From Caproicibacter sp047833665 (GTDB lineage: Bacteria; Bacillota; Clostridia; Oscillospirales; Acutalibacteraceae), in contig CP181261.1 in the NCBI GenBank assembly GCA_047833665.1, positions 1,302,001 to 1,366,000 on the forward strand: DNA of 64,000 bases. The letters are read 5' to 3'. The first letter of the stretch is position 1, and every line of letters begins with the position of its first letter. Below the pieces are notes generated by a model that was not told where the DNA came from, made no database searches, and saw nothing but the letters and a program-made list of their open reading frames with translations. Both the position numbers and the translations under genes were made by a program. This document shows, piece by piece, positions 44,920-53,700 of this stretch.

Positions 44920-47559
44920 ATGAAATGGACAGGATTAAATGAATTAAGGGAAATGTACCTTTCTTATTTTGAATCGAAAGGACATCTTCGGCTTCCAAGC
45001 TTTCCGCTGATTCCGAAAGATGACAACAGCTTGCTGCTCATCAATTCCGGAATGGCGCCAATGAAAAAGTATTTTACGGGTGAAGTGACGCCGCCGAGCA
45101 AGCGTGTGACGACCTGCCAAAAGTGCATCCGTACGCCGGATATTGAACGCGTTGGCATTACCGCGCGGCACGGCACTTTTTTCGAAATGCTCGGGAACTT
45201 CTCATTTGGAGACTACTTTAAGCGCGAAGCGATTCCATGGGCATGGGAATTTTGCACAAAAGTGCTGGAACTACCGGTGGATCGGCTTTGGGTCACAATT
45301 TACCTCGACGATGACGAGGCGTATGATATCTGGGTAAATGAAGTTGGAATCGACCCGAAACGTGTGGTCCGTCTTGGCAAAGAGGATAATTTCTGGGAAC
45401 ACGGTTCCGGTCCATGCGGCCCATGTTCTGAAATTTATTTTGACCGCGGTGAAGAATATGGATGCGGCAAGCCAACTTGCGGTGTCGGCTGCGACTGCGA
45501 CCGCTATGTCGAATTCTGGAACATTGTGTTTTCTCAGTTTGACAGCGACGGCAAGGGTAATTACCCGCCGATGGAACATCCGAATATTGACACAGGCATG
45601 GGATTAGAACGTTTGGCCTGCATTATGCAGGGCGTGGACAACCTGTTCCTTGTGGACACTGTTCAAAACATCATGAAACATATTTCTAAAGTTACAGGTG
45701 TTCAATATGGCGAGGACCCGAAAAAGGATATTTCTCTGCGTGTTATTACCGACCACATCCGCAGTACCGTGTTCATGATTGGTGACGGAGTCATGCCGTC
45801 GAACGAGGGACGCGGCTACGTTCTTCGCCGTTTGCTGCGCAGAGCTGCGCGTCATGGTCGCTTGCTCGGCGTTCACGATACATTCTTGTGGCAGATTGCA
45901 GATACCGTCATTCATGAAAATTGCGGCGCTTATCCGGAACTTAAGGAAAAGCGTGACATGATTGTAAAACTGCTGCGTGTGGAAGAAGAGAGCTTTTCTA
46001 AAACGATTGACCAAGGGCTTTCACTGGTCAAGGGATATCTGGATGAAACGGTCAGAAAAGGCGGAAAAGTCTTTTCCGGTGCGGAGGCGTTCCTTTTAAG
46101 CGACACATATGGTTTCCCGATTGACCTTACGAAAGAAATTGCGGCTGAACGCGGCCTTACCGTAGATGAAGAAGAATTCGCTCGACTGATGCGTGAGCAA
46201 AAAGAGCGTGCGCGTGCGGCGCGTAAGAATGCCGGAGCGGATGCATGGGCCGGAGAAAACGATGCGCTGGATGGTGTGCCGGAAACCTGTTTTGTCGGCT
46301 ATGAGACCACGCAGACAGAAAGCAAAGTGCTTGCAATTCTGAAGGACGGCGTCCGCGTTGATTCGGCGACAGCCGGGGATGAAGTCGCCGTGGTGTTGGA
46401 CAAAACCGCTTTTTATGCGGAGAGCGGCGGTCAGATTGGGGATACCGGAACTTTGGAGTCAGAGGGCACTGTTTTAATGGTATCCGATACAACAAAGAAT
46501 CTTGCAAAGAACTTTTTACATCACGCAGTTGTTAAAGCAGGGGAACTGCATACCGGTGATACAGTAACAGCTAAAGTGGACGCGGAACGCAGAAAGGCCA
46601 TTATGCGCAATCACACATCAGCGCATTTGCTGCAGGCTGCGCTGCGCAAAGTCCTCGGAACGCATGTGGAGCAGGCCGGTCAGCTGGTCGATGAACATCG
46701 TGTGCGCTTTGACTTTACACATTTTGCGGCCCTGACGCAGGAGGAGCTGCAAAAGGTTGAGGCACTTGTAAACAGTGAAATCCTCAGCGGTCTTGCGGTG
46801 GATTGCCGTGAAATGCCGATAGAAGAAGCAAAGAAACTTGGCGCAATGGCGCTGTTCGGTGAAAAGTACGGCAGTGTTGTGCGTGTTGTTTCGGCGGGTG
46901 ATTTTTCTAGGGAATTCTGCGGCGGAACCCATGTGGACAACACGGCCAAAATCGGTCTGTTTAAGATTGTTTCCGAAAGCAGCGTTGCTGCAGGTGTTCG
47001 GCGTATTGAAGCTGTGACGGGGAAAAATGTTCTGGGTTATCTCGATGAAATGGCCGATGAACTCCGAAAAACGGCTGCGGTGCTGAAAGTGAATAATACG
47101 GCCGAACTTGCGCAGAAGGCGGAGCAGATGACGGCGGAACTGAAAGAAAAAGAACGTGAAATTGAGTCGCTCAACAGTAAGCTCGCTGCCATGCGGATGG
47201 AAAGTCTGTTTGCGGGAGCAAAAGACATCGGTGGGGTTCGACTGATTGCAGCCAAACTGGAAGGGACGGATCCGGAAGTGCTTCGGTTGATGTGTGACCG
47301 CGTAAAGGAACATGCACCGGATATGGTCGCCGTCCTTGCAGGCGTCCGCGGCGGAAAGGGCAATATAGCGGTTGCCTGTGCGCCGGATGCACGGAAAAAG
47401 GGTGCGCACGCCGGAAAAATCGTTAAGGAAGTAGCCACAGTGGCCGGGGGCGGCGGAGGAGGCCGTCCGGACAGTGCCATGGCAGGAACCAAACACCCCG
47501 AAAAACTGGATGAGGCTATTGCAGCGGCGGAAAAAATTGTTGCTAATATGATTAAATAA
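44920..47559 (+). CDS. alaS: Alanyl-tRNA synthetase
   Basis: Charges tRNA-Ala. The catalytic core has ESKGHLRLPSFPLIP and GMAPMKKYFTG (class II motifs), RHGTFFEMLGNFSFGDYFK and WEHGSGPCGPCSEIYFDRGEE (in part). The editing domain has HTSAHLLQAALRKVLG with CGGTHVDNTAKIG (zinc site), then DHHA1 at the C-terminus with AGGGGGGRPDSAMAGTK. 879 residues, normal. Regulated by the T-box leader upstream. Confidence 0.98.
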   Translation: MKWTGLNELREMYLSYFESKGHLRLPSFPLIPKDDNSLLLINSGMAPMKKYFTGEVTPPSKRVTTCQKCIRTPDIERVGITARHGTFFEMLGNFSFGDYFKREAIPWAWEFCTKVLELPVDRLWVTIYLDDDEAYDIWVNEVGIDPKRVVRLGKEDNFWEHGSGPCGPCSEIYFDRGEEYGCGKPTCGVGCDCDRYVEFWNIVFSQFDSDGKGNYPPMEHPNIDTGMGLERLACIMQGVDNLFLVDTVQNIMKHISKVTGVQYGEDPKKDISLRVITDHIRSTVFMIGDGVMPSNEGRGYVLRRLLRRAARHGRLLGVHDTFLWQIADTVIHENCGAYPELKEKRDMIVKLLRVEEESFSKTIDQGLSLVKGYLDETVRKGGKVFSGAEAFLLSDTYGFPIDLTKEIAAERGLTVDEEEFARLMREQKERARAARKNAGADAWAGENDALDGVPETCFVGYETTQTESKVLAILKDGVRVDSATAGDEVAVVLDKTAFYAESGGQIGDTGTLESEGTVLMVSDTTKNLAKNFLHHAVVKAGELHTGDTVTAKVDAERRKAIMRNHTSAHLLQAALRKVLGTHVEQAGQLVDEHRVRFDFTHFAALTQEELQKVEALVNSEILSGLAVDCREMPIEEAKKLGAMALFGEKYGSVVRVVSAGDFSREFCGGTHVDNTAKIGLFKIVSESSVAAGVRRIEAVTGKNVLGYLDEMADELRKTAAVLKVNNTAELAQKAEQMTAELKEKEREIESLNSKLAAMRMESLFAGAKDIGGVRLIAAKLEGTDPEVLRLMCDRVKEHAPDMVAVLAGVRGGKGNIAVACAPDARKKGAHAGKIVKEVATVAGGGGGGRPDSAMAGTKHPEKLDEAIAAAEKIVANMIK

Positions 47560-47603
47560 GTTTATAATTAATTTTTGGAATCTGATGCAAAGGAGGATTT
47601 GCC

Positions 47604-47942
47604 TTGGATTGTGTGTTTTGCAAGATTGCCGCGGGAGAAATCCCGAGCAAAAAAGTATATGAAGATGAGCAAATTCTTGCGTTTTATGATTTGGAACCGC
47701 AAGCTCCTGTTCATATTCTTTTAATTCCGAAACAACACATCGGCTCCGCCGCCGAAATCACCGAGGAAAACAGTGCAGTTGTAGCGCATATTTACGAAGT
47801 AGCGGCGCGCCTTGCAAAGGAACAAAATTTAAACGGCGGTTTCCGCATTGTCTGCAATGCGGGAGCGGATGGAGGTCAGACTGTGCCGCATCTTCATTTC
47901 CATTTGCTGGGCGGCCGTTCCATGAAATGGCCTCCGGGCTGA
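47604..47942 (+). CDS. HIT-family protein (HinT-like)
   Basis: Nucleoside phosphoramidase-type protein. CVFCKIAAGEIPSKKVYED at the N-terminus and the histidine triad VPHLHFHLLGGR at about residue 97-108 (HxHxH). 112 residues. TTG start with AAGGAGGA upstream. Sits 45 bp after alaS; HinT proteins cleave aminoacyl-AMP, which suits this position. Confidence 0.93.
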   Translation: MDCVFCKIAAGEIPSKKVYEDEQILAFYDLEPQAPVHILLIPKQHIGSAAEITEENSAVVAHIYEVAARLAKEQNLNGGFRIVCNAGADGGQTVPHLHFHLLGGRSMKWPPG

Positions 47943-47985
47943 AAAAGTCAGACGGTATTAATTTTGGAAAGGTCGATCTTTTGTC

Positions 47986-48528
47986 ATGAATGAAAAGTAC
48001 TACCATATGACCATTGCAGGCTGTGAACGTGACCTGCCGATTTGTCCGATCGACGAACATCTTGACATAGCGGGCTTTATCATGCTGGGCGATGTGGAAA
48101 TCACGGAAAAAACCGCAGCGGCTCTGCTCGAAAAATGCCCGGAACATGATGTTGTGGTAACTGCGGAAACAAAGGGGATTCCGCTTTGTTATGAAATGGC
48201 ACGTCAGGGTTGCCGCAATTATGTTGTTGCCAGAAAAAGTGTTAAGGCATACATGAGAAACCCAATTTCCGTAGAGGTAAAATCTATTACTACGGACCAT
48301 GTGCAGAAACTTTTTCTCTCTGAAGAAGATGAGAAAATACTGCGCGGCAAACGCGTTTTGATTGTGGATGATGTTATTAGCACGGGTGAGTCCCTTGCTG
48401 CGATGGAAAAGCTGGTTAAGCTCTACGGTGGGGAAATTGTTGGCCGTGCCTGCGTGCTTGCAGAAGGCGACGCAAAGGACCGTGATGATATTATTTATCT
48501 AGAACCTTTGCCGCTGTTTTTCAAATAA
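47986..48528 (+). CDS. Purine phosphoribosyltransferase-like protein
   Basis: 180 residues, type I PRTase of the adenine/xanthine class. PRPP loop RVLIVDDVISTGESLAAMEKL (in part, about 121-138) and the loop region VVTAETKGIPLCYEMAR. The family includes APRT and XPRT; the short N-terminus and the GIPL element fit APRT-like proteins, but the purine cannot be told. Confidence 0.8.
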   Translation: MNEKYYHMTIAGCERDLPICPIDEHLDIAGFIMLGDVEITEKTAAALLEKCPEHDVVVTAETKGIPLCYEMARQGCRNYVVARKSVKAYMRNPISVEVKSITTDHVQKLFLSEEDEKILRGKRVLIVDDVISTGESLAAMEKLVKLYGGEIVGRACVLAEGDAKDRDDIIYLEPLPLFFK

Positions 48529-48551
48529 GCAGCTTTTTTGGGGGAGATTCT

Positions 48552-50780
48552 ATGAGACGGCCGCTGGTGTTGGTAGGATTTTCTTATCTGCTGACGCTGG
48601 CGGCCGCTGTATATCTTGGTGCGCAACTTTCGTTTGTGCTATTTTGGTGTTGTCTTGCGTTGTTTGTGGTAACCGCTCTCTTTAAGAAAACACGTACCGT
48701 GATGGTATTTCCTGTTGCCTTTCTCACCGCGGCGGCTGCGTTTGGTGCCTTTGCAGGTTACTCCCGTGCGGCAGTGGAACCGCCCCAAATGCTGGATGGA
48801 TTGGACGCGACCATCAACGGCACCATTTGTGAACTGCCGTATTCGCAATATGGGCGTTGGTATTATATTGTCAGCCTAGATTCTGTTTCCGTTCCGGATG
48901 CACCGCAGAATTTTAAAATTCGACTTTCTTCACAGCAGAAACTTACTTCAGAACCCTATTCGTGTATTCATGGAAAGGTGCATTTTTTTCGCCCGCAGGG
49001 AGGAAACGGTTATACGGCCGAGTCTTATTACGAGTCTCGCGGAATTAGACTGTTTGCATATCTGTATGAATACGATGAGTCTGTGCGCGTTGAGCCTCCG
49101 AAATCGAAGCCGATTTACTATTACGCGCTTATGCTGCGGCAAAAAATGATTGCCTCGGTGGAATCTATGCTGCCGGAAAAAGAGGCCGGGCTTATTAAAG
49201 GGATGTTGCTGGGGGATAAAACAGCCCTTCCTTCGAAAACAGCGACAAATTTTCGTGCTGCCGGTGTGTCCCATCTGCTCGCTGTTTCCGGATTGCACAT
49301 GGCAACAGTTGCTCAGTTATTGCTCCTGTTGCTTGGATTGTTTCAAGTTCCGAGAAAATGCTCTGCAGCACTGGCAGGTGCAGGCATTTTGTGCTTTATG
49401 GCAGTTACCGGGTTTCTTCCGTCCGTTGTGAGGAGCGGAACTATGTTTCTGCTTTGCTTAGCTGCCCCGCTTGTTTCTAGGCGGGCTGATCCCCTCAATT
49501 CATTGGGAACGGCCATTCTGATCATTTGTCTTCCGAATCCTTACGCTGCCGCAGACGTAGGTCTGCTGCTGTCCTGTTCCGCCACGCTGGGACTAATTTT
49601 GTTGGCTCAGCGGGTGCAGGATTGGCTTAATGCCCGTCTGGATTGCTTTTGTTTACTCCGCCCTTTGGTGCGTGGAATTAACAGCATTCTTTCAACGACA
49701 TTTGCTGCCACTCTCTTCACTCTGCCGGTTGTTATCCTCTCTTTTGGCAGCATTTCATTGATTGCTCCGCTTTCCAATTTGCTGATGTTGGTGCCGGCCT
49801 CTCTAATGATTAGCTTTTCTGCTGTGGGGGCAGTCCTAGGTATTTTCGCACCGCAGTCGTATTTGCTGATGCCGTTTGCGCTGATAAGTGGGAGCCTTGC
49901 GAAATATCTGCTCGCCTGCGCGCGTTTGCTGTCGCAAATCCCGTGCGCAAGTGTTTCTGCTTCCTACGGATATGTATATCTTTGGCTGGCCGGTTCTATC
50001 TTGTTGTTTGCAGTGGCTTTTGTTTCCCGCTCAGGGCGAAAATTGATCATAACATCAGTTACTCTGTGCTTGGCTATGCTTTGCACAGGGATACTAAGTT
50101 ATGGAATTTTTTCGCGGGGCGTCACACGAATTGCCGTGCTTGACGTTGGGACTGATCTTTCCGTTGTTGTTACAAAGGATGATGACGCCGCTGTGTTCGG
50201 CTGTGGCGGCTATCAATCGGCAAAAATTGCTGGTTATCTGTCCGGCAGGAATGTACGCTGTATTGACAGTTTGAATTTGCTGACAACCGATAGGGAAGAA
50301 GCCGTCAATTCTGCTGATTTGGCGGAACAGTTTTCACTAGGTGTCCTTCGTGCTCCGTCGGATTCTCGGTACGATGGATTTGTGCAGAAAGCTGCAGATT
50401 GTTCCGCTAAGGTATCTTGGCTGGAAAATCCATTGACCACTATGTTATGGCGGGATGTCAAGATACAACTATATGATTGTGGGGGCAGCCAAGCGGCACG
50501 TATGGAATCGCAGAATATCTCCATTTTGATTTTGCCGGACGGTGCGGATGTATCCATGATTCCGGCGGAGTGGTATGGTCCGGATTTCTTAATTACGGAT
50601 TTGCCGCCGAATAAAACAGCGCAGCTGCACCCGCTTTGTACGGTTCTTTCTATGGATTATCAGACTATAAATGAAATTCCGCAACCAAAAGAAAATCGTA
50701 TTCTTTGGACGGGCGGGTTCGGAACGATTGAACTGCAATTGAAAGGTGACCGCACATTGTCGGTCAGGAGGGAATCATAA
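48552..50780 (+). CDS. comEC: ComEC/Rec2-family DNA uptake channel protein with a degenerate C-terminal domain
   Basis: Polytopic membrane protein. An OB-like N-terminal domain (about 70-160) follows two helices. The Competence core has GMLLGDKTALPSKTATNFRAAGVSHLLAVSGLHMATVAQL (read in part) and about eight helices to residue 520. The C-terminal part begins like ComEC beta-lactamase domains (IAVLDVGTDLSVVV), but the H-x-H-x-D-H metal motif is absent and the region shrinks to about 210 residues. 742 residues. Stop overlaps the holA start. Confidence 0.88.
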   Translation: MRRPLVLVGFSYLLTLAAAVYLGAQLSFVLFWCCLALFVVTALFKKTRTVMVFPVAFLTAAAAFGAFAGYSRAAVEPPQMLDGLDATINGTICELPYSQYGRWYYIVSLDSVSVPDAPQNFKIRLSSQQKLTSEPYSCIHGKVHFFRPQGGNGYTAESYYESRGIRLFAYLYEYDESVRVEPPKSKPIYYYALMLRQKMIASVESMLPEKEAGLIKGMLLGDKTALPSKTATNFRAAGVSHLLAVSGLHMATVAQLLLLLLGLFQVPRKCSAALAGAGILCFMAVTGFLPSVVRSGTMFLLCLAAPLVSRRADPLNSLGTAILIICLPNPYAAADVGLLLSCSATLGLILLAQRVQDWLNARLDCFCLLRPLVRGINSILSTTFAATLFTLPVVILSFGSISLIAPLSNLLMLVPASLMISFSAVGAVLGIFAPQSYLLMPFALISGSLAKYLLACARLLSQIPCASVSASYGYVYLWLAGSILLFAVAFVSRSGRKLIITSVTLCLAMLCTGILSYGIFSRGVTRIAVLDVGTDLSVVVTKDDDAAVFGCGGYQSAKIAGYLSGRNVRCIDSLNLLTTDREEAVNSADLAEQFSLGVLRAPSDSRYDGFVQKAADCSAKVSWLENPLTTMLWRDVKIQLYDCGGSQAARMESQNISILILPDGADVSMIPAEWYGPDFLITDLPPNKTAQLHPLCTVLSMDYQTINEIPQPKENRILWTGGFGTIELQLKGDRTLSVRRES

Positions 50781-51832
50781 TGCCGGAAATTACGGAAACG
50801 GAACTCAGAAAACAAATCAGGCACAAGAGTTTTGCAAATCTATATTTTTTGTACGGCGAAGAAAAATATTTGATATCCTACTATCTTAATCAGCTTGCAG
50901 GTAAGGCGGCCGGCGATCAGTTTACCGATTTCAACTTTCAGCGGTTTGATGGAGGCGAAACAGGGGCAGACCGTATTGCGGAGGCTGCACTGGCACTGCC
51001 GTTTTTTGCCGAACGAAAATGCGTTGTTGTCACAGATCCGGACGCGGATACAATGAAAACGGTGGAAACTGAAAAATGGAAAGAGCTGATATCTTCTCTG
51101 CCGGATACAACTGTCTTGATTGTGGCTCTGCCCAATTTGGATGCCGATGAGAAGAAGAGCAAGAACTGGAAAAAATTCATCAATCTGATGAAAGATACCG
51201 GAAATGTCATCCGTTTTCGCAGAAGAACGGATGCACAGCTTAAAAAACTTCTCCAAGAGGGTGCAGAAAAACGTGGATGCCTGTTATCGGCCCGAAACGC
51301 TGATAGGCTTGTTGCTTCCTGCGGTTCCGATTTAACAACTCTTTTGCATGAGCTGGAAAAGCTCTGTTCCTATGTAAAGCAGGGAGAAATCACAGCGAAT
51401 GACATTGATTTGCTTGCTGTTAAAAATCTGGAAGCACGAGTCTTTGATCTTTCCAAGGCGATCCTTTCCGGTTCCGGCGACCGTGCCTATTCCATTTTGA
51501 ACCTTTTGCTCCAGCAGGGAGAAGAGCCGGTTGTTATTCTTTCGGTGCTGTCTTCCGCTTATATTGACCTCTACCGCGTGCGGACCTCGATTGAGAATGG
51601 ATATGATGCGATGGAACCGGCAAAATATTTTGACTATGCGCGTAAGGAATTTCGTCTTAGAAATGCTCAGCGGGATGCGGGACGGTATCCGGACGGGATG
51701 TATCGAGAAAGTTTAAAAGAACTTCTGGCAGCGGATGTTGCACTAAAAAGCTCCCGTGGAAATCGCCGCACCGTGCTGGAAAAGTTGATTGCCAGACTTT
51801 TAATTTTGGCAGAACGGGGGAATACGCCTTGA
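50780..51832 (+). CDS. holA: DNA polymerase III delta subunit
   Basis: Clamp-loader wrench subunit. N-terminal YFLYGEEKYLISYYLNQL (usual LLYGxE), FFAERKCVVVTDP, and the C-terminal helical domain around ARVFDLSKAILSGSGDRAYSILNLLL (in part). 350 residues, normal. Starts with ATG in the TAATG overlap with comEC and overlaps rnmV. Confidence 0.9.
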   Translation: MPEITETELRKQIRHKSFANLYFLYGEEKYLISYYLNQLAGKAAGDQFTDFNFQRFDGGETGADRIAEAALALPFFAERKCVVVTDPDADTMKTVETEKWKELISSLPDTTVLIVALPNLDADEKKSKNWKKFINLMKDTGNVIRFRRRTDAQLKKLLQEGAEKRGCLLSARNADRLVASCGSDLTTLLHELEKLCSYVKQGEITANDIDLLAVKNLEARVFDLSKAILSGSGDRAYSILNLLLQQGEEPVVILSVLSSAYIDLYRVRTSIENGYDAMEPAKYFDYARKEFRLRNAQRDAGRYPDGMYRESLKELLAADVALKSSRGNRRTVLEKLIARLLILAERGNTP

Positions 51833-52413
51833 TTCACGTCAAAGAAGCTGTTATTGTTGAGGGAAAATACGATAAGATTAAGCTTTCTTCTCTTATAGAT
51901 GGCCTTATTCTGCCGACAAACGGATTTCGTATTTTCAAAGATCCCGAAAAAATGGCGCTGATCCGATCACTAGCGGATACACGCGGCCTTCTGATTTTAA
52001 CAGACAGTGATTCCGCAGGCTTTTTAATTCGCAATTATCTTTCCGGTTGCATTGCGCCGGAAAAAATTCGGCATGCTTACATCCCGGATATTCTCGGCAA
52101 AGAAAAAAGAAAAGACAAACCCTCCAAGGAGGGCAAACTCGGCGTAGAAGGTGTGCCAATTTCCATATTAAAAGAAGCACTGCTTCGTGCGGGCGTCAGT
52201 GTGGATGAAAAAACGCCTCAGCAGAGCCGCCGCATCACAAAAACGGATTTATATTTAAATGGTTTGTCCGGCGGACCGGAGAGTTCAAAGAAACGTGCTA
52301 AATTGCTCAAACGTCTTTCACTTCCGGAACATTTATCGGCCAAAGCATTGCCGGAAGTACTCAATAGTCTTATGAGTTACGACGAATTTGTCAAAATCGC
52401 AGAGGAACTATAA
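51829..52413 (+). CDS. rnmV: Ribonuclease M5 (TOPRIM)
   Basis: Matures 5S rRNA in Firmicutes. TOPRIM: EAVIVEGKYDKIKLSSL with the Glu (about 8), LLILTDSDSAGFLIRNYL (D-x-D) and the RNase M5 C-terminal block with KTDLYLNGLSGGPESSKKR. 194 residues. TTG start with GGGGG upstream. The end of the gene, including the stop, is inside the duplication of IS copy 3. Confidence 0.93.
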   Translation: MIHVKEAVIVEGKYDKIKLSSLIDGLILPTNGFRIFKDPEKMALIRSLADTRGLLILTDSDSAGFLIRNYLSGCIAPEKIRHAYIPDILGKEKRKDKPSKEGKLGVEGVPISILKEALLRAGVSVDEKTPQQSRRITKTDLYLNGLSGGPESSKKRAKLLKRLSLPEHLSAKALPEVLNSLMSYDEFVKIAEEL

Positions 52414-52427
52414 AAAAGTAGCAGATT

Positions 52428-53490
52428 TGTAGGTTTGTCAAACATATTGGACAGTATGGGAATGTAAAAATTCAGAAGGAGACAACCAATGAAGAGGACG
52501 CATCGGCATATTATTAGAGCGTCTTAAGTAGATGGAAAGTTGGTTTTCAAAGTCCGCTAAAGAGTAAAAATGGTGTTTGTCATAAAAGCGTTTTTGGTCT
52601 TCGCGATGACTGCGTTCCACTTTCCCGTTGTGCCTAGGGGTATAAGGACGAATTAACTTGTGCCGAATATGAAGTTTAGCGGCAGTGGCCTCAAACAACG
52701 TCAGCAGATGTTTCTTGGAAGGTGAGAAACGGTTGGTGAATTCAAAACCGTTGTCAGTTTGAACGCATTCCACACGAACGCCGCGCCGGGCAAACCATTC
52801 GACAGCTCGTTTTAGAAAGTCAGCAGAAGAGTAAGTACTCTGTTCAGGGTACGCTGCCAGAAAACGCAGCCTAGAAAATTCATCAATAGCTGTGTACTGG
52901 AAAAGCCGAAGCTCAGGGTCGGCAATACAGCGCTTTGGAACAACTTTTACATCGATCTGAATGCGTTCTCCGGGATATGTCATTTGCTCATATGGCTTTG
53001 GCTGATATTTCTTCTTTGGTTTTGATTCTGGGAACATTCCCATTCGGCGCATTACACGGAACAGACTTTCCGGACATCGTGTGTATCCCCGCTTTTTTAA
53101 CCGAGACCATAGTTCAATCATACCGAGGTCGGGATTTCTGCGCCGCATGTTGCGAATCAGCTTTAACTCGGCAGGTGTATGCTGGTTTGGATGACTGTGA
53201 GGCCTCCTAGACCGGCAAGCCAACGATTCTAATGTACCGTCATACCGGGCCATCCAGAAATAGATAAAGGAACGGCTTTTGTTGTATTTTCGGCTCGCAC
53301 GGCTAACACCGTACTTTTGAGCATAAATCATTAGGGATTGCCTAAACTTCATATCTTGTGTTACACTATTCATGCAGAAATGGGCACTTCCTTTCGGTAT
53401 GATTTGGTTTGTGTAGCTTTATTTTAACCGATGTGTCCATTTCTGTATTTTATTTTTTCTCAACTGTCCAATATGTATTGTAGTCCTACA
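52428..53490 (-). mobile_element. 1063-bp IS, copy 3
   Basis: Same ends as the other copies. Perfect 25-bp direct repeats flank it (52403-52427 and 53491-53515; they begin AGGAACTATAAAA and end AGCAGATT) and include the rnmV stop. The right duplication ends 4 bp before the tRNA-Leu -35 (53520). Confidence 0.95.
52438..53373 (-). CDS. DDE transposase of the 1063-bp IS, copy 3
   Basis: 311 residues, intact DDE core as in copies 1 and 2. It differs from copy 2 by one residue seen (LIRNMRRR). Transcribed away from the tRNA-Leu promoter. Confidence 0.92.
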   Translation of the reverse strand: MNSVTQDMKFRQSLMIYAQKYGVSRASRKYNKSRSFIYFWMARYDGTLESLACRSRRPHSHPNQHTPAELKLIRNMRRRNPDLGMIELWSRLKKRGYTRCPESLFRVMRRMGMFPESKPKKKYQPKPYEQMTYPGERIQIDVKVVPKRCIADPELRLFQYTAIDEFSRLRFLAAYPEQSTYSSADFLKRAVEWFARRGVRVECVQTDNGFEFTNRFSPSKKHLLTLFEATAAKLHIRHKLIRPYTPRHNGKVERSHREDQKRFYDKHHFYSLADFENQLSIYLRRSNNMPMRPLHWLSPSEFLHSHTVQYV

Positions 53491-53519
53491 AGGAACTATA
53501 AAAAAGTAGCAGATTTGTG

Positions 53520-53549
53520 TTGACAAGTCAGTGGTAAAGATGATATAAT
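53520..53549 (+). promoter_or_regulatory. Sigma-A promoter of tRNA-Leu
   Basis: TTGACA (53520-53525), 18-bp spacer, TATAAT (53544-53549). Transcription would start near 53556, six bases before the tRNA. It lies 4 bp after the right duplication of IS copy 3. Confidence 0.8.
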
Positions 53550-53561
53550 ACCTCTTGCTGA

Positions 53562-53646
53562 GCGCGAGTGCTGGAATTGGCAGACAGGCACGTTTGAGGG
53601 GCGTGTGTCGTATGACGTACGGGTTCAAGTCCCGTCTCGCGCACCA
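53562..53646 (+). tRNA. tRNA-Leu (anticodon GAG), CCA encoded
   Basis: Acceptor stem GCGCGAG / CTCGCGC, discriminator A, encoded CCA. Anticodon stem CACGT / GCGTG with loop TTGAGGG, anticodon GAG, which reads CUC and CUU. A long variable arm (GTGTCGTATGACGTAC region) and the T loop GGTTCAAGTCCC support a class II tRNA-Leu. Length 85 nt. Confidence 0.97.
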
Positions 53647-53652
53647 AACCTC

Positions 53653-53700
53653 AAAAACCGCATGAACACTGAATGATTCAGTTGTTCGTGCGGTTTTTCT
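53653..53700 (+). terminator. Terminator of tRNA-Leu, cut at its T tract by ISL3 copy B
   Basis: Long stem AAAAACCGCATGAAC / GTTCGTGCGGTTTTT with an inner loop. The ISL3 left end starts at 53701, directly after TTTTTCT. Confidence 0.85.
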
